Numbered from the stretch's first letter, positions 26,173 to 37,327 are shown. The stretch is DNA of 64,000 nucleotides from Flavobacterium akiainvivens (GCF_001278115.1 NZ_LIYD01000005.1:61410-125409), one strand, 5' to 3'. Numbers and translations are program-made. Notes: generated by a model from the sequence alone, not told the origin.

Positions 26173-26784
26173 CTAACTCTCTAAAGTCAAAATCTTCTTA
26201 TCAAATAAATCTACTACGTCTTCTTCGCCTTTTTGCAGGTTCCACACCTGGAAGCCTAATGCTTCGGCGGCATCAGTATTAAACTTTTTGTCGTCTACCA
26301 CAAGGGTGCGTTTGGCTTGTATATCATGTTTGTTGAGTATGTAATTAAAGGCTTCGGCATCGGGTTTGCGTACACCTATTTCATGGCTAAAATATACCTT
26401 TTCAAAACACTGGTAAAAATCGCTGTAGAACGACATACCTGCATCGTGCTCAAACTTTTCTATATGAATAGGGTCGGTATTACTAAGCAGGAAAAGGCGG
26501 TAGGTATTGGTTAACTTTTGCAAAAACTCCAGCCTGTATAGCGGAAAATCAGCAATACCCGCATTCCAGGCTTCTTTAATCTGTTCAGGGGTGGCATTGT
26601 TTGTAAAAGGCTGTATGCCCTCAAGGTATTGCTCTTCGTTTATCTTGCCGGTTTCAAGCTTCTTCTCAAGCTTTTCAAGGTCTTCGTTCCAGGTTACACC
26701 TATAGCAGCCAGGGCTTTGTCTTTAGCCTCTTTGTCCTTGTTTAAAAATACATCGCCTAAATCAAAAATAATTGCATTAACCAT
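26173..26784 (-). CDS. HAD-family hydrolase
   Basis: A 203-residue phosphatase-like protein of HAD subfamily IA (YihX-like). Motif I is IIFDLGDVF with the nucleophile aspartate at residue 8; motif II is LLSNTD; the lysine lies in GVRKPDAEAF; motif IV is VVDDKKFN. The substrate is unknown; sugar phosphates or FMN/riboflavin pathway phosphates are possible because the gene overlaps ribD by eight bases, and the pathway's dephosphorylation step is often done by HAD enzymes. That link is inference. Confidence 0.87.
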   Translation of the reverse strand: MVNAIIFDLGDVFLNKDKEAKDKALAAIGVTWNEDLEKLEKKLETGKINEEQYLEGIQPFTNNATPEQIKEAWNAGIADFPLYRLEFLQKLTNTYRLFLLSNTDPIHIEKFEHDAGMSFYSDFYQCFEKVYFSHEIGVRKPDAEAFNYILNKHDIQAKRTLVVDDKKFNTDAAEALGFQVWNLQKGEEDVVDLFDKKILTLES

Positions 26785-27835
26785 AATTCCTGAAAATTAA
26801 AAGCTCATCATTTACAATTGTATCCCGCGCGGTAAGCTGTCCTGTAAGCTGTGGTGCAGGTGTACCGTTACTAAAAACAGCATTGCCCTTAAAAATACGG
26901 GCCTCATCCCACAGGTTGCAGTCAATAAAGCCCTGCAGTGTTTTGTAGCCTCCCTCAATAATTACCGAAAGCAACCCGTGACTGTGCAGCACCCCGCAAA
27001 CAGATTGCAGCAGGTTAGCATCAAACGGTACCTGTTCATACAGCAGGTTCTCTAAATTAGGCAAATCAGGGCACTCTGTCAATACAATTGTCTTTATTTT
27101 TTGATTTTTAACGTTATAATTGCCCGAAATACGGTTGGTGCGATCCAGTACAATGCGTACGGGCTGTGGGCCCGTCCAGGAGCGCACATCAAGCTGGGGG
27201 TTATCGTCTATTACGGTGTGCGTACCAACAAGTATGGTAGCCTCTTCGCTACGCCATTTGTGTACCAGCTGGCGTGAGTAGGGGTTGGTTATCCAAACGG
27301 GTTTCTTATCTTCTGTAATAACAGAACGTCTTAAAGGTGCTAAAAAACCATCGGCGCTTTCAGCCCATTTGAGTATAATGTAAGGGCGTTGCTTTTCATG
27401 AAAGGTAAAAAAGCGGCGATTGCTTTCGCGGCATTCGGCTTCTAATATGCCTACAGTTACGTTTTTGCCGGCTTCCCGTAGTTTTTTTATCCCGTTGCCC
27501 GCCACTTTAACGTGGGGGTCTACCGTGCCTACAACAATATTGGGTATTTGCTGTGCAATAATCAGGTCGCAGCAGGGTGGGGTCTTGCCATAATGGCTGC
27601 AAGGCTCAAGCGTTACATAAAGTGTGCTTTGGTTAATCAGGTGCTTGTCTTCCGGTTTAACCGAATTAATGCAGTTTACTTCGCCGTGCGGGCCTCCGTA
27701 AGGCGATGTGTGGCCTTCGCCAATAATGCGCCCGTTGTGTACCAGCACTGCACCCACGCTGGGGTTGGGCATGGCGGCACGCATACCGGTTTCGGCAAGC
27801 CCAAGGCAGCGGTGCATGTAGGTTTCGTGGGTCAT
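26777..27835 (-). CDS. ribD: Bifunctional riboflavin biosynthesis deaminase/reductase
   Basis: Carries out the second and third steps of riboflavin synthesis from GTP. The deaminase domain (1-145) shows its zinc ligands in HGEVNCI and PCSHYGKTPPC; the reductase domain (about 150-352) has ILKWAESADG and VIIEGGYKTL. The 352-residue length is normal. A TAACTTTG -7 element lies 21 bases upstream of the ATG. The HAD gene overlaps the 3' end by eight bases. No FMN riboswitch was seen in the 143 bases upstream. Confidence 0.94.
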   Translation of the reverse strand: MTHETYMHRCLGLAETGMRAAMPNPSVGAVLVHNGRIIGEGHTSPYGGPHGEVNCINSVKPEDKHLINQSTLYVTLEPCSHYGKTPPCCDLIIAQQIPNIVVGTVDPHVKVAGNGIKKLREAGKNVTVGILEAECRESNRRFFTFHEKQRPYIILKWAESADGFLAPLRRSVITEDKKPVWITNPYSRQLVHKWRSEEATILVGTHTVIDDNPQLDVRSWTGPQPVRIVLDRTNRISGNYNVKNQKIKTIVLTECPDLPNLENLLYEQVPFDANLLQSVCGVLHSHGLLSVIIEGGYKTLQGFIDCNLWDEARIFKGNAVFSNGTPAPQLTGQLTARDTIVNDELLIFRNYG

Positions 27836-27855
27836 TTTTTTAAGTTGCAGAGTAG

Positions 27856-27863
27856 CAAAGTTA
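27856..27863 (-). promoter_or_regulatory. -7 element of ribD
   Basis: TAACTTTG on the minus strand, 20 bases from the ribD start codon. No TTG at standard spacing. Confidence 0.4.
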
Positions 27864-27966
27864 CAAAGTTGTTAGGAGTTGCGTGTTGTGGGATGTCAAG
27901 TTCTTGTTGATACGGATAAAAAACTTTAAAAATAACCCTCAACACCCAACACCCAACTTCTTACGT

Positions 27967-27974
27967 TATCTTTG
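27967..27974 (+). promoter_or_regulatory. -7 element abutting a GNAT gene (possible leaderless start)
   Basis: TATCTTTG ends four bases before the ATG at 27979, so transcription would start at or next to the start codon. No TTG lies at the expected distance upstream, which weakens the case. Confidence 0.45.
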
Positions 27975-27978
27975 CGCT

Positions 27979-28461
27979 ATGGATTATACAATAAGGCCCA
28001 TTGCTGAGGCCGATAATATAGTTATAGCGCAGGTTATCCGTAGGGTGTTTATAGAGCTTGGTGCACCCACAACAGGCACTGCCTATGCCGACCCTGTTCT
28101 TGACAGGCTTTCTACAGTATATGATAAAGAGGGAACTACATACTTTGTGGTAGAAAGTAAAGGCGAGGTAATTGGCGGTGCCGGTATTGCACCCCTTGAT
28201 GGAGGTATAGCCAATGTTTGCGAATTACAGAAAATGTACTTTTCGCCCGAAGCGAGGGGGAGGGGCATTGGTACCGAACTGATGCAGAAATGCCTTGATA
28301 CAGCGCGGCAGTTTGGCTACAGTCAATGTTATATAGAAACGCTTGATAGCATGCTGGCAGCACAAAAATTATATACCAAAACAGGGTTTAAGTACCTTGA
28401 TGCGCCGCTGGGCGACACGGGCCACAACTCCTGCCAGGTATGGATGCTTAAAGATTTATAA
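27979..28461 (+). CDS. GNAT family acetyltransferase
   Basis: A 160-residue N-acetyltransferase. The acetyl-CoA loop is SPEARGRGIGTEL and the C-terminal half reads YIETLDSMLAAQKLYTKTGF, a typical GNAT ending. The substrate is unknown. The start at 27979 (MDYTIRPI) is the family-like one; an upstream ATG at 27883 would add 32 non-family residues and lie before the promoter element. prmC begins one base after the stop. Confidence 0.88.
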   Translation: MDYTIRPIAEADNIVIAQVIRRVFIELGAPTTGTAYADPVLDRLSTVYDKEGTTYFVVESKGEVIGGAGIAPLDGGIANVCELQKMYFSPEARGRGIGTELMQKCLDTARQFGYSQCYIETLDSMLAAQKLYTKTGFKYLDAPLGDTGHNSCQVWMLKDL

Positions 28462-28462
28462 A

Positions 28463-29302
28463 ATGACATTTAAAGACTACCGCAGCCACTTTATTCAAAC
28501 CCTTATGCCTTTATATGACGAGGGGGAGGCTGAGCGCTTTTTTTATATAACCCTTCAAGAACTGAAAGGGTGGAGGCGTGTGGATTTTGCGTTGAATACG
28601 GGTTATTTACTTGCAGATACTGAACTTTCTAAATGGAATGAAGTCTGTGCGCAATTACAGCAGCAAAAGCCTATTCAGTATATTTTTGGGCATACCTGGT
28701 TTTACGGTTTGCAGTTTAAGGTAAACGAACATACCCTGATTCCACGACCGGAAACGGAGGAACTGGCTGACTGGATTATTGTTGAAAACGCTGCCGGAAG
28801 CAGTATTGTAGATATAGGTACAGGCAGTGGTTGTATTGCCATAACGCTGGCTAAAAATATTGAAGGTTCAGAGGTAAGTGCTATGGATATTTCTACAGGG
28901 GCAATTGAAGTGGCAACGGCTAATGCGGCTGCTAATGGAGTATCTATACAATTTATACTCCAGGATGTATTGGCTCTAAGTGAATTGCCTCGAAAATATG
29001 ATGTTATTGTGAGTAATCCGCCTTATGTGCGCAACCTTGAAAAAGAGGAAATTAAACCAAACGTATTGGAGTTTGAACCCCATACCGCGCTTTTTGTTGA
29101 AGATACCGATCCGCTAATTTTTTACCGAAAAATTGCACAACTGGCTAAAGAAGGGCTTAACCCCGGTGGGAAGCTGTATTTTGAGATAAACCAATATTTG
29201 GGGCCGGAAACGGTTGAACTACTTAAAAGCCTTGGGTTTGTTACAGTAGAACTGCGAAAAGATATGTTTGGTAACGACCGGATGATTAAAGCGGTATTAT
29301 AA
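28463..29302 (+). CDS. prmC: Peptide chain release factor glutamine methyltransferase
   Basis: Methylates the GGQ glutamine of release factors RF1 and RF2. The 279-residue protein has an N-terminal helical domain, the SAM-binding IVDIGTGSGCIAI and the catalytic NPPY in VSNPPYVRN. The ATG at 28463 fits the family start. It follows the GNAT gene by a single base and converges on the CsaA-like gene with two bases between stops. Confidence 0.95.
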   Translation: MTFKDYRSHFIQTLMPLYDEGEAERFFYITLQELKGWRRVDFALNTGYLLADTELSKWNEVCAQLQQQKPIQYIFGHTWFYGLQFKVNEHTLIPRPETEELADWIIVENAAGSSIVDIGTGSGCIAITLAKNIEGSEVSAMDISTGAIEVATANAAANGVSIQFILQDVLALSELPRKYDVIVSNPPYVRNLEKEEIKPNVLEFEPHTALFVEDTDPLIFYRKIAQLAKEGLNPGGKLYFEINQYLGPETVELLKSLGFVTVELRKDMFGNDRMIKAVL

Positions 29303-29304
29303 AT

Positions 29305-29679
29305 TTACCCAATACGCAGGCCGTTTTCTACTTTAAAATCAGGGGCAAGCAATATCACATCGCCTTCGCTACCCACAGCTCCAAGCACCAGGCATTCGCT
29401 CATAAATTTGCCTATCTGCTTGCGCGGAAAGTTTACCACGGCCACTATTTGCCTGCCGGTTAATACCTCTTTAGTATAGCGTTTTGTTATTTGCGCCGAT
29501 GTTTTGCGTGTGCCAATTTCAGCCCCGAAATCTACAGTTAGCTGAAAGGCCGGTTTGCGTGCCTCCGGAAAATCATTTACTTCTAATATAGTGCCCACGC
29601 GCATTTCTACACGTTCAAATTCATTCCACGACAGGTCGGTTTGTGGTTTGTTGTTTATGGTTTGTTGTTGCTCACTCAT
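29305..29679 (-). CDS. CsaA-like tRNA-binding domain protein
   Basis: A 124-residue OB-fold protein of the CsaA/MetRS C-terminal type, with the core VEMRVGTILEVNDFPEARKP and FPRKQIGKFMSE. CsaA is described as a chaperone with export-related activity; binding of tRNA-like ligands is the family ancestor's role. The ATG at 29679 is chosen. A longer frame to 29733 is low-complexity, N- and T-rich and not family-like. The N-terminal EQQQTINNKPQT is likewise low-complexity. Confidence 0.85.
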   Translation of the reverse strand: MSEQQQTINNKPQTDLSWNEFERVEMRVGTILEVNDFPEARKPAFQLTVDFGAEIGTRKTSAQITKRYTKEVLTGRQIVAVVNFPRKQIGKFMSECLVLGAVGSEGDVILLAPDFKVENGLRIG

Positions 29680-29734
29680 ATCTAAATTATTTGTGTTTTT
29701 GTTTGTAGTTTGTGGTTGAACTATGAACCACACA

Positions 29735-30304
29735 CTATAAACCTGTAAAAGGCCCCAGTTTTACATAGCCCGCATGCAGCTCATCTTCTATCAGGCTGTC
29801 AGACGGGGTTATGGCAATGCGATATTGCTCTTTAAGGTGTAGTGGTAAAATATCTTCCACATTGTGCATATCATCTACATCAAGTGCGTACTTCTCATCT
29901 ATATGGCTTTCGGCACCTTTAAAATTATAGTGTTTGTAAAAGGCGGTTTGCTTTGCGGCTTTAACGGCCTTGGCCATTGTTTTGGCAACTACCAGCATTT
30001 TGTAGTGGTATTCCTCAAGGTCGGCAGGTTTGTAGCCGCCCAGGTTCAGGAAAAAAAGCTTTTCATCTGTAGGGGTAAAACTTTCTTTGGGTACTATGTT
30101 TATGTTGTAGCCGCCCACTTTTGTAACCTGTCTCCACGAGTCTATATGCAGCTGGCCGCCGTTGTGCCAAAACGCATACATATCGGGCTTAAGCGCTTTT
30201 ATATCAGTGCCTATCCCAAAAAAAATATCGTGCTGCTCGGTTAGCCTGCCGGGTGGGGTGGCACCCAGCACCACCATGTATAGCGTGGGTTTGCTGTTCA
30301 TCAT
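29735..30304 (-). CDS. DUF1543 domain protein
   Basis: A 189-residue protein of the DUF1543 family, recognised by MVVLGATPPGRLTEQHDIFFGI near the N-terminus and a second similar half (LHIDSWRQVTKV). Function unknown; the family is small, cytoplasmic and compact. The stop lies within an 11/12-base hairpin (29706-29717 with 29726-29737). A TACCTTTG element ends five bases from the first ATG, so the transcript may have almost no leader. Confidence 0.82.
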   Translation of the reverse strand: MMNSKPTLYMVVLGATPPGRLTEQHDIFFGIGTDIKALKPDMYAFWHNGGQLHIDSWRQVTKVGGYNINIVPKESFTPTDEKLFFLNLGGYKPADLEEYHYKMLVVAKTMAKAVKAAKQTAFYKHYNFKGAESHIDEKYALDVDDMHNVEDILPLHLKEQYRIAITPSDSLIEDELHAGYVKLGPFTGL

Positions 30305-30308
30305 ACTA

Positions 30309-30316
30309 CAAAGGTA
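30309..30316 (-). promoter_or_regulatory. -7 element of the DUF1543 gene
   Basis: TACCTTTG on the minus strand ends five bases before the ATG at 30304 (a second ATG follows at 30301). No clear TTG upstream. Confidence 0.45.
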
Positions 30317-30417
30317 AAATAAAGTTTTTTCCTAATTTTTCTTTAAAAACCATTTTTGGCGCATTTTTTGGAATACTTTAGTAAACGATATAATTCAAAC
30401 TTTAAAAATTTAAGACT

Positions 30418-30939
30418 ATGAAAAAGATACTTTTACTTTTCAGCGCTGTTGGCCTACTAAGCCTTTCAAGCTGTAACAACGACGATAATTTTGACCAGGA
30501 CACCATTGCTGAGGTTTTTCAAACACGTCGACTTAATTTTACAGCATCCGGAGAGTTTAAAAATGTTGTAGAGTTTGGTACTACAATACCCGATGGAGAT
30601 ATGATATTGGTGTATCGCCTTACAGATGATCCTGATACAGATCTTGATGTTTGGCAACTTATACCTCGTACATTATATTTTGGTGAAGAGGAGGTGGATT
30701 ATGATTACAATTTTACTCAAAATGATGTGCTTTTATATATGGAGGCAAACACCGATCTTTCAGATCCTTCCTTTGATCCCTATACAAGAAACCAAATTTT
30801 TAGAATTGTTATAATTCCAGGATTTTTAAGTAGCTCCAGGACTTCTGCAAACGCTATGGAAGAGTTTAAGGATTACAATGCTACAATGAAAAAATATGGC
30901 ATTAAAGAAAGTGATGTTAAGCAGATAAGCACTAAGTAA
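30418..30939 (+). CDS. Lipoprotein of unknown function
   Basis: A 173-residue protein with a lipoprotein signal (LLSLSSC, cysteine 19), followed by an acidic NNDDNFDQD stretch that in Bacteroidetes lipoproteins is typical of export to the surface. The rest contains VWQLIPRTLYF and IFRIVIIPG, suggesting beta structure, and a charged C-terminus. I do not recognise the family. A strong terminator follows. Confidence 0.75.
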   Translation: MKKILLLFSAVGLLSLSSCNNDDNFDQDTIAEVFQTRRLNFTASGEFKNVVEFGTTIPDGDMILVYRLTDDPDTDLDVWQLIPRTLYFGEEEVDYDYNFTQNDVLLYMEANTDLSDPSFDPYTRNQIFRIVIIPGFLSSSRTSANAMEEFKDYNATMKKYGIKESDVKQISTK

Positions 30940-30971
30940 TTTACATTATAAAGGTTAAGTTAATTAAAAAC

Positions 30972-31003
30972 CCCGGCATCATAAAGATAGCCGGGGTTTT
31001 TTG
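30972..31003 (+). terminator. Terminator of the lipoprotein gene
   Basis: Perfect 7-pair stem CCCCGGC/GCCGGGG (30972-30978, 30991-30997) followed by six T residues. Confidence 0.9.
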
Positions 31004-31023
31004 TATAGTATTTCATCATCCGC

Positions 31024-33402
31024 TTATATGTCCTGCGGGGCACGCAGGGCGCTAACCTTTGCAGCCCTTAGCTTACGGAAGTACACGTTGTTTGGATTAC
31101 CAAAGTATTTGGTAATGGTAAGCCTTGCCATAAGGTAGCTCACGGTGCTTTCGGCGCCCTGGTTAAGGTTTACGCTGTGTTCTTCAAGGCCGTCAAAGCA
31201 GCCGCCGGTGCAGGGGTTGTAAATAACGTGCTGCAGGTGGTTATTGCCCAAAAACCAGTTAAAGGCAACCTCCATTTTATTAAGGTACTCGGCCGACTTA
31301 AATATATCGTGAAATTTGCGCAGTGCCAGTATGGTGTAGGCCACATCTATAGGCTGTTCGCCATAGCGTTCTTTTTCGCTGCCGCGCACGTGCCATCCGC
31401 GGTTGGAAACCACCTTAATGCTGTTTTCGTCAAATATATTAGACAGTAAAAAGTCAAACGATGCCTTGGCCACATCCCTATATGTTTCGTTGCCGGTCAT
31501 GGCGTGGCACAGCAACAGGGCTTCGGGTAGTACGCTATTAGCATAAGTAAGGTAGCCTTCAAACCATTTCCATTCTTCATCAGCCTCATGACGGTACATT
31601 TGCACCATGCGGTCGGCAAACATTTTTATGTAGATAAGCACATCCTTATCCTTATTCTGGCGGTTGTAGTAATACAGGCCTTTAATAACAAAAGCCATGG
31701 CGCGGGTAGAATAAATATCTTTGGTAAGCCCCAGCGTTTTCTGGAACATGGCCTCCGCGCTTTCTACCATTTCGGCAGGCAGTATCGGCGCCAGCGAAAT
31801 AAGGTAACCCAGTGCCCACATGGCACGCCCTGAAGCATCTTCAAGGTTTTCGTTGTGGTTTTGTGTGGTGTAATTTTTATTTACATCTACATAGTTTAGG
31901 AAACGGCCGTCTGCCATTTGGCAATAGCCTATATAATTAAGGTAAATGCCTATATATTTAAGGTCGTCGGTATTGCGGTATTTTTTATAGTGCTGGCACA
32001 TGGCTATCATGGCGCGGGCATTATCATCTATTGTGTATCCCGAAGCTAAATCAGGCATATTTAGTTTTGCAAATTGCACAAAACCAAAATCAGTAGTCAT
32101 GGCCTTAATATGGTCAAGATTAACCTGAGGGTTGCGGTATTCCAGTTTAATGGCTCCGGGTGCGGCATTTTTTTGCAGTACCTTGGCGTGTGCCACAGCA
32201 GAGTTTTCCCAGGCGGTGTGTACAATTTTATGCAGCCCGTTTAGCACCATCTTCTCACGAAGGATAGGGTCAAACAGCAAGGTGTTAATGCGGTCGGCCA
32301 GCTGCTCGCTGTTACCAAAATCAAACGTAAAGCCGGTTTCTCCTGCCAATACTTCTACAGCGTGGGGTATAGGGGTAGAAACAATAGGGCAGCCACAGCT
32401 AAGCGCATAAGAGAACGTGCCGCTAACGGCCTGGTTAGGGTCTTTGCTTGAGAAAACATAAATATCAGTAAGCTGAAGGTAGTCCAGCAGCTCATCGAGC
32501 GCTACATATTTGTTGATGAACTGTACATTGTTCTGTAGCCCGTGTTCTTCAATTTTTTGTATGAGCGATTCCCTGTATACTTCGCCCTCGTTAAGTACCA
32601 CGGTAGGGTGGGTTTTGCCTATAATAAGGAACAGTACGTTAGGGTTTTTATCTACAATATTGGGTAGGGCGTCAAGCGTGGTTTCAATACTTTTCCCCGA
32701 ACTTAGCAGCCCAAAGGTGCTGAGTATGGTGCGGCCTTCAAAACCGTATTTGCGTTTTAGTTCAGGACCCTGGCCGTGTTTTACAAGGTGTGTGCCGTGG
32801 GCAATAACCGCAATCTTGTCGCGGTTAACTATATAGTCGCGCACCAGTATATCGGCAGCGTTATGTGTCATAACAATAAGGCTGTCGGCACGGTTTAATA
32901 TGTGCTGCACATTTGCCTTAAATTCTTCATTAGGATTGGGTAATACGGTATGAAATACCACTGCAAGCGGTTTCTGTACTTCGTCTATAAACGTATTGAA
33001 GTCTTTAACCGTTTCGTGCACCAGGCCAAATTCGTGCTGCATAAGCACAATTTTCAGGTTTTCATCTTCATTTATGGCCCTGGCAAGTTGTTTGTATGAT
33101 TCCGGCTCGCTGGTGTTAAGTATGTACTTAACATCAGGGTCGGTATAGGTGTGTTGTTCTTTATTGGTTTCAAGCGCACATATCTTTATAGAAAAGGAAT
33201 CCACATAATGGTCGTTAAGCGCCTTTATAAGGTCCTGGCTATAGGTTGCAATACCGCACTGCCTGGGTGGAAATGTAGTAATAACCAAAATTTCGGGCAG
33301 CTTTTCCCCGTTTGGTGTTACAGTAATATTCTGGGCAGATAACTGCTCTATAAGGTTGTTATAGGGCTGAAATTTTTTTCCGGCGGTTTTTCTCGTTTTC
33401 AT
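31024..33402 (-). CDS. Two-domain glycosyltransferase (GT4-like plus alpha/alpha-barrel)
   Basis: A 792-residue protein with two clear parts. Residues 35-425 are a GT-B fold of the GT4 type (TTFPPRQCGIATYSQDL, then STFGLLSSGKSIETTLDAL and FSSKDPNQAVSG). Residues 440-780 form an all-helical domain with HNENLEDASGRAMWALGY and repeated aromatic/acidic pairs such as WKWFEGYLTYANSVLPEAL, which looks like an (alpha/alpha)6 glycosidase-type barrel. The usual GT4 EX7E motif is not seen; the equivalent stretch reads QAVSGTFSYALSCG. The donor and acceptor are unknown. In relatives a mannosyl transfer has been suggested from gene context with beta-mannoside phosphorylases (recollection); none is nearby here. 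Confidence 0.8.
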   Translation of the reverse strand: MKTRKTAGKKFQPYNNLIEQLSAQNITVTPNGEKLPEILVITTFPPRQCGIATYSQDLIKALNDHYVDSFSIKICALETNKEQHTYTDPDVKYILNTSEPESYKQLARAINEDENLKIVLMQHEFGLVHETVKDFNTFIDEVQKPLAVVFHTVLPNPNEEFKANVQHILNRADSLIVMTHNAADILVRDYIVNRDKIAVIAHGTHLVKHGQGPELKRKYGFEGRTILSTFGLLSSGKSIETTLDALPNIVDKNPNVLFLIIGKTHPTVVLNEGEVYRESLIQKIEEHGLQNNVQFINKYVALDELLDYLQLTDIYVFSSKDPNQAVSGTFSYALSCGCPIVSTPIPHAVEVLAGETGFTFDFGNSEQLADRINTLLFDPILREKMVLNGLHKIVHTAWENSAVAHAKVLQKNAAPGAIKLEYRNPQVNLDHIKAMTTDFGFVQFAKLNMPDLASGYTIDDNARAMIAMCQHYKKYRNTDDLKYIGIYLNYIGYCQMADGRFLNYVDVNKNYTTQNHNENLEDASGRAMWALGYLISLAPILPAEMVESAEAMFQKTLGLTKDIYSTRAMAFVIKGLYYYNRQNKDKDVLIYIKMFADRMVQMYRHEADEEWKWFEGYLTYANSVLPEALLLCHAMTGNETYRDVAKASFDFLLSNIFDENSIKVVSNRGWHVRGSEKERYGEQPIDVAYTILALRKFHDIFKSAEYLNKMEVAFNWFLGNNHLQHVIYNPCTGGCFDGLEEHSVNLNQGAESTVSYLMARLTITKYFGNPNNVYFRKLRAAKVSALRAPQDI

Positions 33403-33485
33403 GGTGCAGTAACTTGTTTTTTAGCGTGTTGTGATTGATATAATTTTATGGCATTTAATAACTGTTTGGTTGTAAACTCTGGATT

Positions 33486-33512
33486 AAAAAACCGGCTGCA
33501 AACTGCAACCGG
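33486..33512 (-). terminator. Terminator of the YtxH-like gene
   Basis: On the minus strand a 9-position stem with one mismatch (33512-33504 with 33500-33492) precedes six T residues, 33 bases after the stop. Confidence 0.75.
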
Positions 33513-33544
33513 CTTTCACTTCTTCTTTGTTTTGGGCTCCCCCT

Positions 33545-33802
33545 CTACACTTTATTTGCCCATTCTGTGGCGCGGTTGGCCGCTGCGTTTACCACATCTT
33601 CGGCAGTGTTGGTTGCCTTTTTATATTCTTTTTCAGCTTTGCGTTGCAGTTCGTTCAGCTTACCTTTAAAAGTTTCCTTAGCCTCATCTGCATGGGCGCG
33701 GTATTTTGCTTTTTTACGGTTGCGCACGGTTACAGCCACAGCTACACCGGCCAGTACGGCAGCTGCTACAGCTGCACCTATTACTACTTTTTTATTAGCC
33801 AT
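33545..33802 (-). CDS. Small YtxH-like membrane protein
   Basis: An 85-residue protein: a lysine-flanked Ala/Val/Gly-rich transmembrane helix (5-24), then a long amphipathic helix rich in Lys, Glu and Ala (KETFKGKLNELQRKAEKEY). This layout is that of YtxH-like general-stress proteins. Molecular function unknown. It has its own terminator, separate from the glycosyltransferase gene. Confidence 0.7.
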   Translation of the reverse strand: MANKKVVIGAAVAAAVLAGVAVAVTVRNRKKAKYRAHADEAKETFKGKLNELQRKAEKEYKKATNTAEDVVNAAANRATEWANKV

Positions 33803-34083
33803 TGTATTTCGTTTTTAGGTTATAAACTTAATCTTTAGCCAAATTATGGAATTCTCAGCTTCCTGATAATCTGGTTAGTAAATATTTAACTCAATTAACA
33901 TGGCTTTAGTAATTTTATATTTATTTTAAGTGTTGTAAGAATTTTTTTGAAAATTCTGTAATTGCAATACCGGGATAACAGTAAATTTAAGAAAAAATAA
34001 TACAAGCCCTAAAAGTGTGGGTAGAATTGAGGTTTTGATAAAAAAACGAAAATTTAACCCACTAAAAATTGGGGGTAGGGGTG
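33803..34083. other. Upstream region of glnN, no gene
   Basis: About 280 AT-rich bases between divergent genes. It contains a 66-codon minus-strand frame (33926-34126) with no family resemblance, judged accidental. Confidence 0.5.
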
Positions 34084-34109
34084 TTGGAAGACAAAAATTT
34101 GTACATTTG
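34084..34109 (+). promoter_or_regulatory. Promoter of glnN
   Basis: TTG (34084-34086), 15 bases, TACATTTG (34102-34109). The spacing is a little short, but the -7 box is a perfect match and 42 bases before the ATG. Confidence 0.5.
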
Positions 34110-34151
34110 CACAGATTTTTAATCATTAATTAACATTAAAAAATAAGTTTC

Positions 34152-36341
<2,190 letters not shown>

Positions 36342-36365
36342 TTGTTTGAGTTTTAAATAAATATT

Positions 36366-36398
36366 AAACCTGTCATAAATTTTATGGCAGGTTTTTTG
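36366..36398 (+). terminator. Terminator of glnN
   Basis: A long stem (36366-36379 with 36381-36394, the top pairs opening to form the loop) followed by a T run; begins 24 bases after the stop. Confidence 0.8.
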
Positions 36399-36448
36399 TT
36401 TTTAGCCAATAGGTAGTACCTTGTTTACCTCTTTACACACCACACTTT

Positions 36449-37231
36449 ATGAAAAAAATACTGCTCCTCTCTGCCTTATTCTGCCTGGGTTTACTGCATG
36501 CCCAGCAGCAAACAAAAGAACTGCATACGGTGGTTTATTTTGCTGTTAACGAAGATAATCCGCTGCCGGATGAATACACTCGGTTGCTGGCCGACCTTAA
36601 AAATGCAAAAGTACTCAGTATTTACGGCCATGCCGATACTACGGCTACCGCACAGTATAACCAAAAACTTTCTGACCGCAGGGCTAATAATGTTGCGGCT
36701 TATCTAAAGGGCAAAGGTGTTAATACTGCCAATGCCGATGTGAAAGGATTTGGGGAGTTGCAGTCTCTTGACGGTGGCCTTATAACCGACAGGCGGGTAG
36801 TAATAACCTATGAAAAAAGGGAAGGGGCTGTAGTGCAGCCCGCACTACAGTCAAGCCTTTCGGCAGAAGTGGCTGAGGCGAAGAAAGGCGACAAGCTTAA
36901 GCTTAAAAACATGAATTTTGAAAACAATTCAGATATTATGCTGCCGTCTTCAAGGCCTGTGGCAAATGAGCTGCTGCGTATTATGAAGGCCAATCCCGGG
37001 CTTGAAATACAAATACAGGGGCATATTTGCTGCCAGGATGTAGATGTAACCCGTGTATCAGAAAAAAGGGCATTTATGGTGTATAATTTCCTGCTGCAAA
37101 ACGGGATTAGCAAAAGCAGGCTTTCTTACAAAGGGCTGGGCAGCTCGCAACCCATTTACCCGTTACCCGAACAAAGCGAAGGCGAGCGCGTTGCCAACCG
37201 CAGGGTAGAGATAGAAATCATCAGTAACTAA
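36449..37231 (+). CDS. Tandem OmpA-domain protein with a double-cysteine motif (A)
   Basis: A 260-residue exported protein with a signal peptide (LGLLHAQ, 19 residues) and two OmpA-like peptidoglycan-binding domains: residues 25-125 (SIYGHADTTATAQYNQKLSDRR) is the more typical; residues 145-260 contains MNFENNSDIMLPSS, GHICC and ANRRVEIEI. OmpA domains bind diaminopimelate in the wall. The second domain has CC where a typical domain has GHTD or GYTD-like text. The next gene is a paralogue with the same layout. Confidence 0.82.
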   Translation: MKKILLLSALFCLGLLHAQQQTKELHTVVYFAVNEDNPLPDEYTRLLADLKNAKVLSIYGHADTTATAQYNQKLSDRRANNVAAYLKGKGVNTANADVKGFGELQSLDGGLITDRRVVITYEKREGAVVQPALQSSLSAEVAEAKKGDKLKLKNMNFENNSDIMLPSSRPVANELLRIMKANPGLEIQIQGHICCQDVDVTRVSEKRAFMVYNFLLQNGISKSRLSYKGLGSSQPIYPLPEQSEGERVANRRVEIEIISN

Positions 37232-37327
37232 TTTGATTTGAGCTTTATGTTTTCTCTCTATTTATAAGAAACTACTTTAAATCGGTATCTTCCGCGTTTC
37301 GTTTGCAATAAAAATTCATTACATTCG

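Noticed and set aside
27836..27978. FMN riboswitch upstream of ribD
   Set aside because: The interval is only 143 bases, lacks the conserved FMN aptamer text and is shared with a divergent gene. It holds only an imperfect CACCCAACACCCAACT-like inverted repeat.
33926..34126. A 66-codon minus-strand frame upstream of glnN
   Set aside because: It overlaps the glnN promoter and has no recognisable domain or promoter of its own.
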